Shown: positions 52,453-62,038, numbered from the stretch's first letter. The stretch is 64,000 nt of DNA from JARKPK01 sp964631235 (GCA_964631235.1 CAZVZX010000001.1:1-64000); one strand, 5' to 3'. Notes: generated from the sequence alone by a model not told the origin. Translations and numbers: made by a program.

Positions 52453-53006
52453 TCAGTCCTCCTTCATTGGTGTTTCAAAAACAACTCCCGAAAAGCGATT
52501 CCTTTTGGCAATCCCATAGTTTATCGCACGCCACCCGCCTCTGTCCACCCGTATCGACCGAACTGCCGCTCGATTTTCACGAGGACTCGCCCGAGCCCAT
52601 GATTTTTGTTTGCGGCTGCCCGCTTAATCCCGCCCGCCCCCAGTCGCCCTCGGCCTGTCCCGCAACAGGATCCGCCTCCCCAGGTCCGTCCGTACCGAAC
52701 AGCACCAGCAACATCTCCTTTCGCACTTGCTGACGATCTCGCACGGCAGTCCGCCCGAAGCGATGCTCCATTGCGAACGGACCTAAGGCCGCACGCCATG
52801 ACCAATCGCGGCATCACTGCACAAAATTACAGATTTCCGGCGGTTGGGCACGTTGGTCCGCGTTGGAAAACGGCCGCACTCCTCACCGCGTTTGGTCACT
52901 GAGGCGATCGTGAAGTTGCAGTGCCGATCGCCGCGCAAAAAGGAGCCGCGCAACCCGCTTTCCGTAGGTACGCTGCCGCAGCACGTCGGCCGAACCTGCC
53001 GCGTGC
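52453..53006. other. spacer with rpsU promoter candidate
   Basis: 554 bases between rpsU and the downstream end of the next minus-strand gene. Besides the candidate promoter at 52520-52547 I see nothing in it. Confidence 0.5.
52520..52547 (-). promoter_or_regulatory. candidate promoter of rpsU
   Basis: Minus strand TGGACA (52542-52547), 16 bases, GATAAA (52520-52525); about 70 bases before the GTG. Confidence 0.35.
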
Positions 53007-54293
53007 TCAGCGAACCCGAAGGATCGTCAGGAATCCATCGCCCTGGTCGTCGCCTTCGGGCTTGACCGGTTTGGCCGTTGCCAACTCGTTGCCCTGAACT
53101 TGCCCGACGGCGGCCAACACGCCCGAACGAACCGCCACGGCTTGAAGGGTCGCAGAACCGGCCAGCGTGGTTGCGAAGGTGCGACGAAATTGGCTGTCGA
53201 AAACCACCAAAAAAGCACCGCCGCCCTCGCGACCGAACGCGCCGGGCGTCTTCGGCGGACTGAAGGCCGACGCCCCGCCAACGAAGATGTTTCCCTGCGC
53301 ATCCGCGGCAATGGCCCGGGGCCGGATCGTGTTTCCTTTGCCGTTGGGCAGTCGGGCAAGCAGCAACGTGGCGGCCTCGCTGGCACCGGTTTTCGCATCG
53401 AGGCGGACGACGGCCGTAATATGGTTCGCGGCCGTATTGTAGGCATGTTGAAACGCATCGAATTTCGGCATCGGCAGCGTTTCATCCAAATTTCGGGACG
53501 ATCGCAGCCACATCGTGTTTCCGCCCGCTGATTCGCCGGCAACGTACAGCTTGCCATCATCGCCGAACGCCGCGCGATAGGCTCGGGTGTCGGCCATCAA
53601 TTGGCGGTCCGCAACCGCTTGTCCTTCCCAGCCGTAGGCTTGCCAGCGTTGTTCGCCGCGCAGATCGTACGCGCGAACGAACGCCACCTGAACCGGGTAT
53701 CGCTTTTGCCCAGGCGGTGTGCCGCGTTTGTTGTCGAAGCCGACAACAAAAATCGTCTGCGAAACCGGATCGCACGCGACATCGTTGACGAAGCCGCCGG
53801 CCACGCCGAACTCGCCCGACAGATTGCCCGCCGCGTCAAAAACTGAGACCCGTTTATTGGCAAGCACTACCGCACCACCGTTGGGACCGGGACAAACTCG
53901 GGCGTCGTCGCCACCGACGGCCGCCTGCCACTGTTTTCGCTTCAGGCCCGGATCCCAACAGAAGACGCCGCCGCGTCCCGCCACGAGCACGCGGCCCTTG
54001 GCGTCGCAATCCATGTCGGAAGGCACGACTTCGCACGATTCATCGGCGATACGTTTGCCCTCGGAACTCCATAGCGTGATCCGCCCCTCTCCTCCCTCGG
54101 CCTTCTTGTTCTTGTCGCCGGCCATGGTGGCCTCGGCAAAACCGCCGGCCGCAACCAAGCCGTTCGGCAAGACCGCAACGGCTCGAAGCTCATCGTATTT
54201 CGGACCACCCCAGTAACTCGATACGACGACTTCGGCCGCCGTGGCCACAGTGGTCGTGATCAACGCCAACAGAACTGTTCCATAGCGAATCAT
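53007..54293 (-). CDS. secreted beta-propeller-like repeat protein, function unknown
   Basis: 428 residues from the ATG at 54293; an ATG five codons earlier is also in frame. MIRYGTVLLALITTTVATAA is a signal peptide. The mature part repeats short beta blocks ending in G-G or G-V-A motifs (LRAVAVLPNGLVAAGGFAEA; AIAADAQGNIFVGGASAFS; LQAVAVRSGVLAAVGQVQG), like SBBP or PQQ-type propeller blades. Planctomycete genomes carry many such exported proteins. No catalytic motif is seen. No partner genes adjoin it. Confidence 0.7.
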   Translation of the reverse strand: MIRYGTVLLALITTTVATAAEVVVSSYWGGPKYDELRAVAVLPNGLVAAGGFAEATMAGDKNKKAEGGEGRITLWSSEGKRIADESCEVVPSDMDCDAKGRVLVAGRGGVFCWDPGLKRKQWQAAVGGDDARVCPGPNGGAVVLANKRVSVFDAAGNLSGEFGVAGGFVNDVACDPVSQTIFVVGFDNKRGTPPGQKRYPVQVAFVRAYDLRGEQRWQAYGWEGQAVADRQLMADTRAYRAAFGDDGKLYVAGESAGGNTMWLRSSRNLDETLPMPKFDAFQHAYNTAANHITAVVRLDAKTGASEAATLLLARLPNGKGNTIRPRAIAADAQGNIFVGGASAFSPPKTPGAFGREGGGAFLVVFDSQFRRTFATTLAGSATLQAVAVRSGVLAAVGQVQGNELATAKPVKPEGDDQGDGFLTILRVR

Positions 54294-54446
54294 CGAAGCA
54301 GGCTCCAAAGGGTTTCTACGTTATCATCCGGCACAGCGATGGCGCCGCATCCATGCCCCAACATTCTCGCAGTGCAACGGCTGCCTACGCCTTTCTCTCT
54401 GCAAAGATCAATAAGCAATCCTATTTCGGCTCAATGACCAAATAGA

Positions 54447-54541
54447 ACCGAAAAAGACGGAACGCCGTCCAAACGGGGATTGCACGCAATCGGCCGCGTC
54501 GTGGCAACCACGGCCGCTTTCGCAACGATGTGGAACGATTT
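54447..54541 (+). repeat. family-1 dispersed repeat
   Basis: Contains aaaaagacggaacgccg, ccaaacggggattgcacgca, atcggccgcgtcgtgg and gatgtggaacgattt in family order. The element directly precedes a family-2 copy. Confidence 0.8.
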
Positions 54542-54570
54542 CGCGCAACAGCGGCAAAAAGAACACAAAG

Positions 54571-54664
54571 GCCCGTTTAAAAAGTCGCTCCCGAATTCAA
54601 GGCCCTGTGCGTTTTCCTCAAAATTTGCGGGCTGAATTCGCTGAAATCGTGTTTTTCACCGGGC
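54571..54664 (+). repeat. family-2 short inverted-end repeat, copy b
   Basis: 94 bases, from gcccgtttaaaaagtcgctc to gtttttcaccgggc, the same length as copy a at 15450. Shared interior blocks include aaaaagtcg, ttgcgggctgaattcgctg (with changes) and gaaatcgtgttt. Confidence 0.8.
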
Positions 54665-55290
54665 TGTCAGGCATCAGCGTAGTTGACGCAAACCCGAGCG
54701 CCAAGCACATCGGGGCATTTCGGGCGAGCCTGGCTATCTGAGCGGATAGAAGAACAATTTACCAACTCCGTTTCGGCACCGCAGTTTACGTGGATTCTAT
54801 TGATCGACGGGCGACTCGACGAACCGGCAAAGTTTGACTGTTCTTCCCGGCAGACGAAATCCGAATAGTTTCTCTGAGCCGAAACGCGACACCAAACGGT
54901 GCCGCCACGGGCACAAGAGACCGCGGTGAAATCCCAGCAAGGGAAGCCGGCGGCAACGGCTCAATGCTGTGTGGCTCGATGTGCCGCATCGGCCCCACCA
55001 AAAACGGTCCCAACGACGGCAGGAAGAACAACCGCTACCTTTCCCGGCGGCGGAGAGAGTCGATTGCGCCATTTTCGACGAAAGAAGCAGGCCCCGCGCC
55101 CGACGGGCGGATTGGGGCATTTCAATCAATCAGTCGTACCGGAGTCGCACAACGGACATCACCAGCGCGCTGATGGCTGATCACAAGCTCAAGTCATCGC
55201 CAGTCGGCAAGCTCTGGAAATGAACAACGATCGATGCGTCCTCGTCGGCCGATCGACGAGGACGGATGCCGCGAATGCATAGGGGGGATC

Positions 55291-56364
55291 ATGGTCAGAC
55301 GGACACGCTCGAACGCCTCGGTGGCGTCAATAACCGAGTGCAATCGATATTTCATTGACGCCGATGAGACCGGAAATGAGACTGGAAACCGGTGCGGACG
55401 GGCACGATGCGAATTCCGGCACAACGTTTCTCCGACAACCGCTTTTCAAACGTTTTCGAGGTATTCCGCAAGGCGTCGAATCGCGGTATTTTGCGGGTTC
55501 TTCCTGACGGTGCTGGTCGGCGCATCATGCACAGCGGCGCGCGGCGAAACCGCCGGACGCTTACAGAGCGTTACCGGCACGAACAGCCCGAGTGTGCGCA
55601 ACGAAGCGATTGCCGCCATACCGCTCGATAAGCTCGACGCGAAGTCGCAGGCCAAGGTCAAAGATGTGCTGGCCAACGTGACTGTTTTTCGCCGACTGCC
55701 GATTCGGGTGATTGAATGCGATCCGGATCTGTACCTATTTATTGCTCGGCATCCCGACGTCATGGTGGGAATCTGGGAAACGCTCAAGCTGTCGCAACTG
55801 CAATTGCGGCGCACCGCCCCGAACAATTTCCGCGTGGTGGAGTCGGACGGAACAACGATCAATTTCGAGTATCTCTATCAGACGTACGACACGCACATCG
55901 TTTATGCCGAGGGCGTGTACACCGGCACATTGGCCAATCGGCCGGTCCGCGGAACATGCGTGTGCGTGTTGAAGACGGGCTACGTCCGGGAAACGAACGG
56001 CCGCTACTACATCACCAGCCGGCTCGATGCCTTCCTCAGCGTCGAGCCCGGGGCCATCGAAATCGTGGCCAAAACCCTTCAACCGATCGGCGGACGAATT
56101 GCCGACAGCAACTTTGTGCAAACCTTGGCCTTTGTGGCCGGACTCTCGGAAACGGCGGAAACCAACCCCGAAGGACTGCATCGGCTCAGCCGGCGATTGC
56201 CGAACATCTCGCCGGAGATTCGCGAACAGTTCGACCAATGCGTCGACAAAGTGGCTCAGGCGGCCGCCGCAAGCCTGGCGGTCGAGCCGGCGGTTCCAGA
56301 AGCCCATCGCACCGCGGCGGGCTGTCCGACATCGGCACAACACTTGGCGCCCTTGCGACGCTGA
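55291..56364 (+). CDS. exported planctomycete protein of unknown function
   Basis: 357 residues from the ATG at 55291, with GGGGGG just upstream. A hydrophobic segment (IAVFCGFFLTVLVGASCTAA) near residues 68-87 is preceded by an unusually long polar N-terminus, so either the signal anchor is internal or the true start is elsewhere; no closer start codon is in frame. The core (DLYLFIARHPDVMVGIWETL; LSQLQLRRTAPNNFRVVESD; GTCVCVLKTGYVRETNGRYY) resembles a secreted protein type I associate with planctomycetes. No known domain is recognised. Confidence 0.7.
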   Translation: MVRRTRSNASVASITECNRYFIDADETGNETGNRCGRARCEFRHNVSPTTAFQTFSRYSARRRIAVFCGFFLTVLVGASCTAARGETAGRLQSVTGTNSPSVRNEAIAAIPLDKLDAKSQAKVKDVLANVTVFRRLPIRVIECDPDLYLFIARHPDVMVGIWETLKLSQLQLRRTAPNNFRVVESDGTTINFEYLYQTYDTHIVYAEGVYTGTLANRPVRGTCVCVLKTGYVRETNGRYYITSRLDAFLSVEPGAIEIVAKTLQPIGGRIADSNFVQTLAFVAGLSETAETNPEGLHRLSRRLPNISPEIREQFDQCVDKVAQAAAASLAVEPAVPEAHRTAAGCPTSAQHLAPLRR

Positions 56365-56589
56365 ACGGGCCTCACTCCGAACGCTGAACGCGAGCATGCT
56401 TCCGACGCCGAATGCGTTCGCCGTCGATCGGTGCCGTTGAGCACCGCATCGCCGTTTCGGAAGATTCGCTTCGCCGGGGCTTGCGGTGCGTCGGTCGTGC
56501 CGTGCCACCACCGGCCGACACACGACCGGATTCTGCCGTCGCGTTTTTCAGACCGGGAACACCGCACCCCTCGTTTTCGATCGGCGGCA

Positions 56590-58965
56590 TCAGAGCCGCT
56601 TTTCGTAGATACGGTACGTCTTGTAGCGTCGGGCGCCGACGCCTTCGATCGTCCGATTGATGGCCGTATTATCTTCGAGCGTCCAGCCCAATTCGGCCCC
56701 GGTATGTCCCAAGACATATTTGCCGTATTGCAGCACGCGCAAGATCATCAACGCCGCCACTCCGCGATGGCGATACTCGTTGATCACGTCGAGAACGAGC
56801 ATCCGCGCCGTCTTGATCCGTTTCATCCGTCGCATCAAACGAATGGCATTGATCGGAAGGCCCCAACGAGTCAGGCTGCCGTTCAGAGGTCGAATCGCTT
56901 CGTTGAAATCGGGAATGGTGATCGAAAACCCGACGGCGCGCTGGTCGATCTCGGCGAGTAGTACGAACTCTGGCACCGTCAGCTTGCGGAGCTGGTGCGC
57001 CATATAGAGAAATTCCTCTTCGGTCAGCGGAACGGCGCCCCAGTTGTCCGACATCGCCTGGTTGTACACTTGGCGACAGCGGGCCACTTCGGCGTCGAAG
57101 TCGTCGCGGCGGAAGGGCCGCACCCGCACCCCGGTTCGCTCGGCGATTCGTTCGGCCCGCGGCCCGAGCCGTCCGGCAATGTCTTGCGGGTCTTCAAACC
57201 AATAAGCGTATAAATCTTTCGCTTTGACGAGCCCCCACGATTCGAGCAACTCGGCATAGTAAATCGGGTTGTGATTCATCATTGCTCGCGGGGGCCATTC
57301 GAACCCGTCGATCAGCAAGCCGCAACTGTAATTGGTGGAGTAATCGATCGGCCCTCGCAGGGCGTTTCGACCGCGGTCGGAAACCCACTGGGCCGCAGCA
57401 TCGAGCAAGGCATGTGCCACGGGGCGTTCATCGATCGATTCGAACATGCCGAAGCAGCCGAGATTCTCGTGCGCGTGCCGATTATAGTTCGGGTCGTCGC
57501 TGGCCAAAATGCGTCCCACCGGCTCTCCGTTGCGCAACGCCAAGAACGGCTGTGCGGTGCCATGGCGGTAGAACGGATGGCGCTGCGGATCGAGAAACTC
57601 GCGAACCTCGGAAATCAACGGCGGAACCCAGTGCGGATCGCTTCGGTAGATCGACCAGGGAATGCGAAGAAATTGATCGAGCAGCTTGCGATCGGTGACG
57701 GGAACAATATCGACCTTCGGCGAAGCCACGAGCAAGCCTGCCGACCGTCCCGACTCGTCTTTCGCCGATGCGGCGACCGAGGCTCCCGGCCCGACGACCA
57801 GTCGGCGATGCGGCCGCGGGATGTCGCTCGGCTCAACGGACGGATCGTCAAAATCGTAAATGCGGTACGTCTTGGTGATCACCGCACCGCCCTTTTGCAG
57901 AGCCCCTCGCGAAAGCGAATTCGACTCGAGCACCCACGAAAACTCGGCCTCTTGCAGATTCCATTTCATCGCAGCCGGCAACAGCCCGTGCATCAGCACC
58001 AGCCCGATTCCCATCCGCTGGTATTCGGGCAAGACGTTTGTGCTGATGATGCGCACCCGCTTGATGGCGCTTTTGTTCACAAGCAGCCGCAAGAAGCCGA
58101 AGGGAAGCAGTCGGCCGTCGATCGCTTTGATTCGCGGGTTGTAGTCGGGCAACGCGAAACTGGCGCCGACCATGCGGCCGTCGATCTCCGCACCGACGGC
58201 CAACTCGGGCACGATCAGGTGCTTCAAGGCGTCGGCCGTATGGTCGATCTCGGCTTTCGTCATGGGCACAAATCCCCATGTGTTGACCAGCGCACGGTTG
58301 TAGATTTCCAGAAATGCCATGACGTCTTCGCGAAAACGTTTGCGGTCGAGCGGCCGGGTGACGACGTTGTACCGCTCGATGATCTGTTCGGCCACGGGCT
58401 GCAATTTCGCTTGCAGCTTCGGCAGCATCTCGATGTTGCCCCAAAAGGCGTACATGTCCTGCGTTTTCTGGAATCCATAGTTCTCAATAAGCTGCCGATA
58501 GTACGGCGGATTGTAGGTCATCATGAACATCGGCGGACTGTTGAATCCATCGATCAATAGCCCGAGCTCGTAATTCAACGATGGATTGCACGGCCCGCGG
58601 AGGCGATACACCCCCTGATCGGCGAACCACTGGCGCACGGCGGAAAAGAGCCCGTCGGCCGCCTCTTGATCGTTCTCGCACTCGAAAAAACCGAAGAACC
58701 CGCGGCGCTCGTTGAACCGCAGATTGTGATGGACGTTGAGAATCGCCGCGATCCGCCCGCAAACGCGCCCGTCGCGATAGGCCAAAAACGTCTGCGCCGT
58801 ATTCCTTGCATAGAACGGATGATTCCCATAGCCGACCATATCATGTTGGTTCTTCCGCAACGGCGGAATCCAGCAAGGGTCGTCCCGATAGATCGTCCAG
58901 GGCAGCGAAAGAAACTGGCGCTGTTCGGCGCGCGTCTCGACAGGCTTGACGATAAGGCTGGACAT
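56590..58965 (-). CDS. tandemly duplicated GNAT-like acetyltransferase (YghO-type) fusion
   Basis: 791 residues from the ATG at 58965; no clear ribosome site. Two similar halves of about 370 residues: FLSLPWTIYRDDPCWIPPLR versus FLRIPWSIYRSDPHWVPPLI; YNPPYYRQLIENYGFQKTQD versus HNPIYYAELLESWGLVKAKD; and the GNAT-type ends VLPEYQRMGIGLVLMHGLLP versus VINEYRHRGVAALMILRVLQ. Each half matches the YghO-like N-acetyltransferase-related family that is normally a single ~380-residue protein. A linker (SDIPRPHRRLVVGPG...) joins them. Substrate unknown; one half may have become regulatory. Confidence 0.82.
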   Translation of the reverse strand: MSSLIVKPVETRAEQRQFLSLPWTIYRDDPCWIPPLRKNQHDMVGYGNHPFYARNTAQTFLAYRDGRVCGRIAAILNVHHNLRFNERRGFFGFFECENDQEAADGLFSAVRQWFADQGVYRLRGPCNPSLNYELGLLIDGFNSPPMFMMTYNPPYYRQLIENYGFQKTQDMYAFWGNIEMLPKLQAKLQPVAEQIIERYNVVTRPLDRKRFREDVMAFLEIYNRALVNTWGFVPMTKAEIDHTADALKHLIVPELAVGAEIDGRMVGASFALPDYNPRIKAIDGRLLPFGFLRLLVNKSAIKRVRIISTNVLPEYQRMGIGLVLMHGLLPAAMKWNLQEAEFSWVLESNSLSRGALQKGGAVITKTYRIYDFDDPSVEPSDIPRPHRRLVVGPGASVAASAKDESGRSAGLLVASPKVDIVPVTDRKLLDQFLRIPWSIYRSDPHWVPPLISEVREFLDPQRHPFYRHGTAQPFLALRNGEPVGRILASDDPNYNRHAHENLGCFGMFESIDERPVAHALLDAAAQWVSDRGRNALRGPIDYSTNYSCGLLIDGFEWPPRAMMNHNPIYYAELLESWGLVKAKDLYAYWFEDPQDIAGRLGPRAERIAERTGVRVRPFRRDDFDAEVARCRQVYNQAMSDNWGAVPLTEEEFLYMAHQLRKLTVPEFVLLAEIDQRAVGFSITIPDFNEAIRPLNGSLTRWGLPINAIRLMRRMKRIKTARMLVLDVINEYRHRGVAALMILRVLQYGKYVLGHTGAELGWTLEDNTAINRTIEGVGARRYKTYRIYEKRL

Positions 58966-59457
58966 GACAAAAACGCGTAATGCAGTCTGTTGATTTAAAA
59001 CGGCAAGAAAGAACCTGAACGGATTCTAAATGGTTCCACACAATTGCGGAAGCGGCTGCCGACGCCACGAGGCGGCCGAGCGCATACAGTCCCCCGCTTG
59101 AACCACTTTCTGTCTTTCGTGGTTTTTTCCGGAGAACCTCGGCCCGTCGTGCAACTTCGGTCTCGGGGCCGGAGGGAACGATACAGGCGAACGGACTCGG
59201 GCCGCCAGTCTTATTGCAAGAAGTAGATGACGGCGGCCAAAACCGCACGCGTCAAGAACGATAGCATTTGCCCGAATCGGGCAGCCGCACGAACCGCATT
59301 GCCGACGGAGATTTGCCACACGCGTTCTGCGGTCGTCCGATGCGCTATGCGGCATTGTCGGACGGTGCATCGGTCAAAGCGCCGCCCGATAACGACCGGC
59401 GGCCGAAGAGCCTTCGGTCGCCCGTGCTCTTCCTACTGCGGCTGCAGGCGGCAACCG
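58966..59457. other. spacer with family-1 repeat
   Basis: 492 bases between carA and the acetyltransferase gene, both minus. Apart from the repeat at 59028-59130 I see nothing in it. Confidence 0.55.
59028..59130 (-). repeat. family-1 dispersed repeat
   Basis: Contains aaatggttccacacaattgc, gcggccgagcgc, cagtcccccgcttgaacca and tctttcgtggttttttcc in family order. It lies 63 bases upstream of the acetyltransferase start. Confidence 0.8.
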
Positions 59458-60597
59458 CTAGCCCGAAGCGGCTGCGTCGATCATGCGGCGGAACTCTTCG
59501 AAAAGATAGCCGCTATCGTGCGGGCCGGCCGACGCTTCGGGGTGGTATTGAACGCTGAATGCGGGATATCGCTTGTGCCGGACTCCTTCAATCGTCTCAT
59601 CGTTGAGATTCAGATGAGTCACTTCCAGTTCGCTAGGCAAGCTGTCGGCCGCAACGGCGAAGCCGTGGTTTTGCGTGGTGATCTCCACCCGTCCCGTGCT
59701 GTAGTTGACCACCGGCTGATTGGCCCCGCGATGGCCGAACTTCAGCTTGTACGTCTTCGCCCCGCAGGCAAGGCTCAGGAGCTGATGCCCAAGACAAATC
59801 CCGAAGATCGGTTTGCGGCCCAACAACTGCCGGATCGTTCGCTGCGCGTATTCAAGCGGTTCCGGATCGCCGGGCCCGTTGGAAAGAAAAACGCCGTCGG
59901 GTTGGTGCGCCAATACTTCATCGGCTGAGGCGGTGCCCGGCAACACCGTCACGCGGCAGCCCAGATCGTAAAGATGCCGGGCAATATTCCATTTCATGCC
60001 GTAATCGAGAGCGACGATGTGAGGGGCGTCGGACGGCACACTCGTTCGCGTCACCGCATTCAAGCGAGCCCAAGGACTCAGCGGCGCGGCCCACGCACTG
60101 GCTCGATCGGGAATGACCTCGCGAACCAGGTCGCGCCCCACCAAGCCGGGACTCGCCTGAGCCTTGGCCACCAGCCGGGCATCGTCGAAATCGACGCTCG
60201 ACAACACCCCTTTCATCGCGCCGCGCGTGCGAATCCGCCGCACCAACGCGCGTGTGTCGATCCCTTCGAGGGCTACGATGCCGTAGGCCTTGAGGTAATC
60301 ATCAAGCGAACCCTCCGCACGGAAATTACTCACCCGACGGCTTCGCTGCCGCACAACAAACCCTGCCAAATGGGGCTTCCCGCTCTCGTGATCCTCCTGA
60401 TTAACACCGTAATTTCCGATCTCGGTGTACGTCATCGTGACGATTTGACCGCGATAACTCGGGTCGGTCAGAATCTCTTGATACCCGGTCATCGACGTGT
60501 TGAAGCAGACTTCCCCATCTACTTCGCCCACCGCACCGAACGCGGCGCCCACGTAAACCGTGCCGTCTTCAAGGGCCAACTTTGCGATCTGCGACAT
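59458..60597 (-). CDS. carA: carbamoyl-phosphate synthase small subunit
   Basis: 379 residues from the ATG at 60597; a longer start at 60645 adds 16 residues without family match. N-terminal CPSase domain (GEVCFNTSMTGYQEILTDPS) and class I glutamine amidotransferase domain with the nucleophile Cys in FGICLGHQLLSLACG and the catalytic His and Glu in YHPEASAGPHDS. It hydrolyses glutamine to supply ammonia to CarB for carbamoyl phosphate (pyrimidines and arginine). carB is not adjacent. Confidence 0.97.
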   Translation of the reverse strand: MSQIAKLALEDGTVYVGAAFGAVGEVDGEVCFNTSMTGYQEILTDPSYRGQIVTMTYTEIGNYGVNQEDHESGKPHLAGFVVRQRSRRVSNFRAEGSLDDYLKAYGIVALEGIDTRALVRRIRTRGAMKGVLSSVDFDDARLVAKAQASPGLVGRDLVREVIPDRASAWAAPLSPWARLNAVTRTSVPSDAPHIVALDYGMKWNIARHLYDLGCRVTVLPGTASADEVLAHQPDGVFLSNGPGDPEPLEYAQRTIRQLLGRKPIFGICLGHQLLSLACGAKTYKLKFGHRGANQPVVNYSTGRVEITTQNHGFAVAADSLPSELEVTHLNLNDETIEGVRHKRYPAFSVQYHPEASAGPHDSGYLFEEFRRMIDAAASG

Positions 60598-60913
60598 GAA
60601 CCTTACACCGCCGTTATCCAGCGCGCAACATGCATTGCGGCGCAAAAACCAAAATTCCTACCGTGACGAGATGGCGCTGCACGACGTGCGTCATCAAACA
60701 GTCCGACGAACAGCCGTCACACCCTATTGCCAAAAGTCGCACAGGCGACGAACGACTCGATCGTGCCCTCCAACGCTCGGATTGTTTTCGACTCCTGCCA
60801 TCGCGACGATCGGCAGCTCGCCCGTTTCCGGTCGCGTTGTCGCCAACGCTGTTGAACCGCACGAACCATACCGACTAAAGTCGGTTCCCGGAACCAGCCG
60901 ATAGGATGGTATA

Positions 60914-61014
60914 TTGACTGCGGGTTCTCGGTTCGCCTCGATCGACATCGTCGCGTTTCCGAGCAGTCAACCCTGGAGGCCCTTGTACCGGCGAGCAAGG
61001 GCCTTCATTTTTTT
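60914..61014 (+). ncRNA. candidate small RNA with intrinsic terminator
   Basis: On the plus strand, where no protein gene exists for several kilobases: TTGACTG...CAGTCAA (60914-60920 with 60964-60970) and an inner CTCGG/CCGAG (60927-60931 with 60959-60963) form one stem; GGGTT (60922-60926) can instead pair with AACCC just after it. An intrinsic terminator follows directly. A TATATT box overlaps the start (60909-60914), so a transcript from about 60920 is possible. No known RNA family is recognised. Confidence 0.4.
60977..61014 (+). terminator. rho-independent terminator
   Basis: aggcccttg (60977-60985) pairs with caagggcct (60996-61004), ten-base loop, followed three bases later by seven T (61008-61014). 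It has no plus-strand protein gene in front of it. Confidence 0.75.
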
Positions 61015-61258
61015 CTTGCGCGCCGAGTAAAACGGCGACCTTCCCCAACAAACTCGCGACGACGTTCCGCCCGCCATCGGATCGCCCCCGAATCGAAACG
61101 GGCTGCGCGGCAGAGCGCCGCGGCAATCGCACTCGCTGAGCAGATGCGACTTGCTTTGACATTTTACCGGAAACCCATTCGGCCGACCAGAACCGCCCCG
61201 CCTGCCTTAACGACTGCGGTTTCGGCCACGATTTGGGCAAGGTCTTGCCGGTCAATCG

Positions 61259-62038
61259 TTAGTTATTCGAATCGCTCGACTTGCGGAGAACCGCGACGAG
61301 ACTGGCCCCGGCCCGATAACCCTGTCGGCCCCGGCCTGAAAGCACGGCCAGCAGACGGCGCCGTTCCCCGTAGAAAACACGTGTCAGCAAAACGTTGATC
61401 CAACGCGGAGGCATGCGGAAGTCGGTGCCTGCCTGCCCCCCGGCCTTGCCCGTGACGCGAGCGATTCGGCGCGCCCAACGGATCAGCGGAAGCAGCCGCG
61501 CATTGAAATGCGAAAGAAGAATCGCATCCGCCGACCGGGTGCGCCAAAGATCGATGAGTCGCTCGGCCGTATAACGACGAAAATGGCCGAACGCCTCATC
61601 GTGCGGACTCCATAGCTTTGGGTCTGCCGGCACGGTAATCAAGAAGAGGCAGCCTTGCGGCGCTGCTCGCCAAATCGATCCAAACATCGAATGATCGTCG
61701 GCCACATGTTCCAGCACATCCATCAGCAGAACGGCACAAACGTCGGGCCAAGTGTCGCCGATCACCTCGGGCGCCGTGCCGACACGAAACTCGACCGAAG
61801 GAAATCGCTGCTTTGCCAGCTCGATGGCCTCCGGCGAGCTGTCCGCTCCCAAACAGCGGTAGCTCGAAGCCAGCGAGGCAAGATTCGCCCCCGTGCCGCA
61901 GCCGATGTCAACGATCAGCCGATTGCGGTCGGGCGGAATCATTGCGGCAAGCAGGTCGCGAATGATCATTCGTCGCGCGACGAACCACCAATGGTGCTGT
62001 TCGATGTCGGCATGCAGACGAAACTGGGCCGATTCCAC
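61259..62038 (-). CDS. class I SAM-dependent methyltransferase
   Basis: 259 residues from a GTG at 62038 (the frame is V/M-E-S-A-Q). LIVDIGCGTGANLASLA is motif I (SAM binding), CLGADSSPEAIELAKQRF motif post-I, and AVLLMDVLEHVADDHSMFG motif II. The WWFVARRMIIRDLLAAM segment before motif I and the long C-terminal basic part resemble methyltransferases for lipids, sugars or small molecules; the substrate is not identified. It lies 194 bases after the aminotransferase gene on the same strand, with no sign of tight coupling. Confidence 0.85.
   Translation of the reverse strand: MESAQFRLHADIEQHHWWFVARRMIIRDLLAAMIPPDRNRLIVDIGCGTGANLASLASSYRCLGADSSPEAIELAKQRFPSVEFRVGTAPEVIGDTWPDVCAVLLMDVLEHVADDHSMFGSIWRAAPQGCLFLITVPADPKLWSPHDEAFGHFRRYTAERLIDLWRTRSADAILLSHFNARLLPLIRWARRIARVTGKAGGQAGTDFRMPPRWINVLLTRVFYGERRRLLAVLSGRGRQGYRAGASLVAVLRKSSDSNN

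Larger units (their letters stand above)
54294..55290. other. spacer with both repeat families
   Basis: About 1 kb between divergent genes. It holds a family-1 copy (54447-54541) followed 30 bases later by a family-2 copy (54571-54664). Short frames in it have no supporting features. Confidence 0.6.
60598..61258. other. spacer with candidate small RNA
   Basis: 661 bases upstream of carA. It contains the structured element and terminator described at 60914-61014. No protein gene supported. Confidence 0.5.
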
